A DNA stretch of 8,269 nt, from positions 1-8,269 of the forward strand of contig JAFWFF010000190.1 in NCBI GenBank assembly GCA_017515765.1, given 5' to 3'. The notes beneath the pieces are model-generated. The model did no database searches, was not told the origin of the DNA, and saw nothing but the letters and a program-made list of their open reading frames with translations. Source of the stretch: Bacillota bacterium. Its GTDB lineage: Bacteria; Bacillota; Clostridia; Peptostreptococcales; Anaerovoracaceae. Position 1 is the stretch's first letter. Each line of letters opens with the position of its first letter. Made by a program: the position numbers and the translations under genes. Of this stretch, positions 6,077 through 8,269 are shown piece after piece.

Positions 6077-7219
6077 CTACTTGCCGATGACGTTGGCCGC
6101 GATGACCATTCTCTGGACCTCCGAAGTACCTTCGTAGATCTCGGTGATCTTGGCGTCTCTCATCATTCTCTCGACCGGATAATCCTTCGTGTATCCGTAA
6201 CCGCCGTGGAGCTGCACGCACTTGGTGGTGACTTCCATAGCGGTCTCGGCGGCGAAGAGTTTCGCCATGGCGGCGTTCACGCCGTAAGGAAGACCTGCTG
6301 TTTCATTGTACGCGGCTTTGTAGACCAGGAGACGCGCAGCCTCGATCTTGGTGGCGAGGTCGGCGACGACAAAGGTCAGTGCCTGGAACTGGGAAAGCTT
6401 CTTGCCGAACTGCTTTCTCTGCTTCATATATTCGATGGTAACGTCGAGAGCTCCCTGAGCGATACCGAGAGCCTGGGAGGCGATGCCGATACGGCCGCCG
6501 TCCAGTGTGGACATTGCTACCTTGAAGCCCTTGCCGAGGCCGCCGATGAGCCTGTCCTTGGGGATGCGCATGTTCTGGAAAATGAGCTCGGTCGTGGAGG
6601 AAGCGCAGATACCCATCTTGTCCTCAGTCTTTCCGACGGAGAATCCCTTATCGGTCTTCTCTACGATGAAAGCGCTGATACCGCGGTTGCCCTGGGATTT
6701 ATCGGTCATCGCCATAACGATGAACACGTCGGCAAAACCGCCGTTGGTGATGAAGCATTTGGCTCCGTTGATGACCCACTCATCTCCGTCGAGTTCAGCT
6801 CTGGTCTGCTGTCCGGAAGCGTCGGTACCGGCGTTCGGCTCTGTAAGTCCGAAAGCGCCGAGCTTCTTTCCGGAGAGAAGATCCGGGAGATATTTTCTCT
6901 TCTGCTCTTCTGTGCCGTATTTGTAGATCGGCCAGCAGCAGAGAGAGGTGTGTGCGGAAACGATTACAGCCGTGGAGGCGCATACTCTTGCAAGCTCCTC
7001 AACGGTAATGGCATATGAGATGTTGTCACCGCCTGCCCCGCCGTACTCCTTGGGGAAAGGAATGCCCATGAGTCCGTATTTAGCCATCTTCTCGACGGTC
7101 TCGGCCGGGAACCTGTGCTCCTTGTCGATGTCCGCCGCGAGGGGCTCAACTTCGGTCTCAGCAAACTCTCTCACCATTTTCCTTACGAATTCCTGTTCCT
7201 TCGTCAGTTGAAAATTCAT
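6077..7219 (-). CDS. bcd: Short-chain acyl-CoA dehydrogenase (butyryl-CoA dehydrogenase type)
   Basis: This flavoenzyme interconverts acyl-CoA and trans-2-enoyl-CoA. In anaerobes with EtfBA it runs as crotonyl-CoA reductase, the step giving butyryl-CoA. The 380 residues match the family. The N-terminal helical domain is followed by GLTEPNAGTDAS (124-135) and ITNGGFAD (157-164), which line the FAD and substrate pocket, and then by the C-terminal helical domain with RKQFGKKLSQFQA (268-280), QLHGGYGYTKDYPVER (336-351) and ITEIYEGTSEVQR (358-370). Glu363 in YEGTSE is the expected catalytic base. AAGGAGG (7227-7233) lies 7 nt before the ATG. It is first in the bcd-etfB-etfA operon. Other short-chain substrates (isobutyryl-, glutaryl- or aryl-enoyl-CoA) cannot be ruled out, because crt, hbd and thl are not adjacent within the window. 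Confidence 0.93.
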   Translation of the reverse strand: MNFQLTKEQEFVRKMVREFAETEVEPLAADIDKEHRFPAETVEKMAKYGLMGIPFPKEYGGAGGDNISYAITVEELARVCASTAVIVSAHTSLCCWPIYKYGTEEQKRKYLPDLLSGKKLGAFGLTEPNAGTDASGQQTRAELDGDEWVINGAKCFITNGGFADVFIVMAMTDKSQGNRGISAFIVEKTDKGFSVGKTEDKMGICASSTTELIFQNMRIPKDRLIGGLGKGFKVAMSTLDGGRIGIASQALGIAQGALDVTIEYMKQRKQFGKKLSQFQALTFVVADLATKIEAARLLVYKAAYNETAGLPYGVNAAMAKLFAAETAMEVTTKCVQLHGGYGYTKDYPVERMMRDAKITEIYEGTSEVQRMVIAANVIGK

Positions 7220-7234
7220 GTATTTGCCTCCTTG

Positions 7235-7265
7235 ATAATATTGTACATGACCGTGTGATTGTTAA
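7235..7265 (-). promoter_or_regulatory. Candidate promoter of the bcd-etfB-etfA operon
   Basis: On the minus strand two overlapping -10-like boxes are seen: TACAAT (7240-7245) and TATTAT (7235-7240). TTAACA (7260-7265, five of six to consensus) could be a -35, but it is 14 bp from the first and 19 bp from the second, neither ideal. A start near 7228-7233 would fall almost on the ribosome binding site. The terminator just upstream (7294-7340) implies that some promoter must lie in this gap. Confidence 0.35.
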
Positions 7266-7278
7266 AAATAACACACAC
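7253..7278 (-). promoter_or_regulatory. Imperfect palindrome upstream of bcd, possible operator
   Basis: On the plus strand GTGTG (7253-7257) and TGTTA (7260-7264) face TAACA (7269-7273) and CACAC (7274-7278) across AAAA. The symmetry is broken only by two extra bases (7258-7259). The site overlaps the candidate -35. The half-site TTGTTAA (7259-7265) equals the half-site of the Rex redox repressor, but the second half has the wrong spacing for the Rex consensus. The regulator is therefore unassigned. Confidence 0.35.
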
Positions 7279-7293
7279 CTCCATTAAACCACT

Positions 7294-7340
7294 AAAAAGC
7301 GCGGCTTGCAAGGCTCTATTAATTTTTTAACAAGCCGCGC
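7294..7340 (-). terminator. Rho-independent terminator downstream of thiI
   Basis: A perfect 10-bp stem, GCGCGGCTTG (7299-7308) with CAAGCCGCGC (7331-7340), is followed on the minus strand by TTTTT (7298-7294). The loop is unusually long at 22 nt and AT-rich. It lies about 50 nt past the thiI stop. The plus strand has no T-run after the stem, so it acts leftward only. Between it and thiI (7341-7389) I see nothing further. Confidence 0.75.
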
Positions 7341-7389
7341 CGCGCGTATTTCGCCTGATGCGATATCGGTTCACTTATTGGTTGATGTT

Positions 7390-8269
7390 TCAGCAGGTGA
7401 TCTCAACGATCTCCTCGGATTCGACGGCAGCTTTGATCAGCGCCTCGACGTCCAGGGCAGCCTCGGACTTCTCGATCCGCTCCAGCTTCGGCTTGGTGGT
7501 CGGGTGCTTCGGCAGGAATACCGTGCAGCAGTCCTCATACGGCTCGATCGACTTCTCGAACGTCCCGATCTCTTCGGCTTTCGCGATTATATCGACTTTG
7601 TCCATGGCGATCAAAGGCCTCATCACCGGCATCGAAACGCTGGCGTCCGTCACCACGAGCGCCTCCGCGGTCTGGCTCGCGACCTGGCCGAGGTTCTCTC
7701 CGGTTATAAGCATCATCGCCCCGCATTTCTTCGCGATCTGCTCCGCGATCCTCATCATGAAGCGCCTCACGTGGATGGTGGTCTCCGCTTCCGGGCAGTG
7801 CTGCACTATCTCCTCCTGGATCGGAAGGATGTTTATGACGTGCATCCTGAAGTTCCCGCAGTAGGACGCCACGATCCCCGCGAGCTCCTCCACCTTCTCC
7901 TGCGCCCTCGGGGAGGTGTATGGATATGAGTGGAAGTGGACCGCTTCGATCATCATCCCGCGCTTCGCCATCATCCAGGCGGCAACAGGCGAATCTATGC
8001 CGCCGGAAAGAAGGATGAGCCCCTTCCCGTTCGTGCCGAGCGGAAGGCCGCCGAAGCCTTTGATCTTGTCGGTATAGATGTACGATCTGTCATGCCTCAC
8101 GTCGACAAAGAGATAGACGTCCGGATCGTGCACGTCGACTCTCAGGACCTTGCAGCCCTTAAGAACGCTGGCCCCGACCCTGCGCGCGATCTCCGGGGAA
8201 GTTACGGGGAAGCTCTTGTCGGCGCGCTTCGCCTCGACCTTGAAGGTGCTTACGCCCTTGGTCTCGATC
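7390..8269 (-). CDS. thiI: tRNA 4-thiouridine synthetase / sulfurtransferase ThiI, N-terminus cut by window edge
   Basis: ThiI adenylates uridine 8 of tRNA and transfers sulfur to make 4-thiouridine, and in some bacteria also supplies sulfur for the thiamin thiazole. The window holds the last 292 residues. First comes most of the THUMP RNA-binding domain (8268 to about 8080; STFKVEAKRADKSFP, then TSPEIARRVGASVLKG). Next is FGGLPLGTNGKGLILLSGG, and the ATP pyrophosphatase domain with its PP-loop SGGIDSP (8007-7987). Later motifs are ITGENLGQVASQT and EDCCTVFLPKHP, whose cysteines (7525-7530) are at the place of the sulfur-carrying catalytic cysteine. The protein ends without a rhodanese domain, so it is the short form common in Bacillota, where sulfur comes directly from a dedicated cysteine desulfurase. 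The frame stays open to the right edge; the GTG at 8133 is internal, not the start. A terminator follows at 7294-7340. Confidence 0.96.
   Translation of the reverse strand, partial: IETKGVSTFKVEAKRADKSFPVTSPEIARRVGASVLKGCKVLRVDVHDPDVYLFVDVRHDRSYIYTDKIKGFGGLPLGTNGKGLILLSGGIDSPVAAWMMAKRGMMIEAVHFHSYPYTSPRAQEKVEELAGIVASYCGNFRMHVINILPIQEEIVQHCPEAETTIHVRRFMMRIAEQIAKKCGAMMLITGENLGQVASQTAEALVVTDASVSMPVMRPLIAMDKVDIIAKAEEIGTFEKSIEPYEDCCTVFLPKHPTTKPKLERIEKSEAALDVEALIKAAVESEEIVEITC

Noticed and set aside
5033..7018. A 661-codon plus-strand open frame opposite etfA, etfB and bcd.
   Set aside because: It runs in exact codon register opposite etfB and bcd, and stays open because those genes avoid TTA, CTA and TCA codons. 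Its product has no recognisable motif and the minus-strand genes are unmistakable.
7220..7389. A riboswitch or small RNA in the gap between thiI and bcd.
   Set aside because: The gap is explained by a terminator, a palindrome and promoter-like boxes. I see no conserved riboswitch core, and the bcd leader would be too short.
7390..8133. A complete thiI starting at the GTG at 8133.
   Set aside because: The frame continues upstream to the window edge with clear THUMP-domain sequence, so the GTG is internal and the gene is only partial here.

Overview
The window comes from a low-to-mid-GC anaerobic Gram-positive bacterium. The class Clostridia (Bacillota) is the best guess, probably a butyrate-type or other acyl-CoA-reducing fermenter. 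This rests on three things: a clustered butyryl-CoA dehydrogenase/EtfB/EtfA set, a LytR-CpsA-Psr (LCP) cell-wall enzyme, and strong AAGGAGG-type ribosome binding sites. It is inference from gene families, not a taxonomic assignment. All genes but one lie on the minus strand, so transcription mostly runs from right to left.

Layout, left to right. At 1-1389 (minus, 3' end outside the window) is an LCP-family wall-polymer ligase whose extracellular C-terminus is an acidic linker followed by at least 14 Gly-Asp-Thr repeats. At 1436-2008 (minus) is a small protein resembling the reactivation domain of B12-dependent methionine synthase, ending in a four-cysteine tail. A short divergent promoter region separates it from maf (2086-2721, the only plus-strand gene), which encodes a nucleotide pyrophosphatase. 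Convergent with maf and overlapping it by 13 bp is a MATE-family efflux transporter (2709-4063, minus), broken by one apparent single-base frameshift at a run of four G's. A rho-independent terminator (4083-4113) separates it from the operon bcd-etfB-etfA (7219 down to 4138, minus). At the right edge is thiI (7390-8269, minus, 5' end outside the window), followed by its own terminator.

The central metabolic unit is bcd-etfBA: an acyl-CoA dehydrogenase acting as an enoyl-CoA reductase, with its two-subunit electron-transferring flavoprotein. In related anaerobes this complex couples NADH oxidation to crotonyl-CoA reduction and low-potential ferredoxin reduction. Here the operon has no crt, hbd or thl next to it. 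An imperfect palindrome upstream of bcd could be a redox-regulator or other operator site.

Most of the window is ordinary housekeeping and fermentation content. The points most worth a second look are the GDT-repeat tail of the LCP protein, the stand-alone MetH-reactivation-like protein with a Cys4 tail, the MATE frameshift, and the near-leaderless MATE promoter embedded beside (and partly in) the etfA terminator. I found no CRISPR array, tRNA, rRNA, insertion sequence, phage gene or obviously novel multi-gene system. No stretch longer than about 170 bases lacks a gene.
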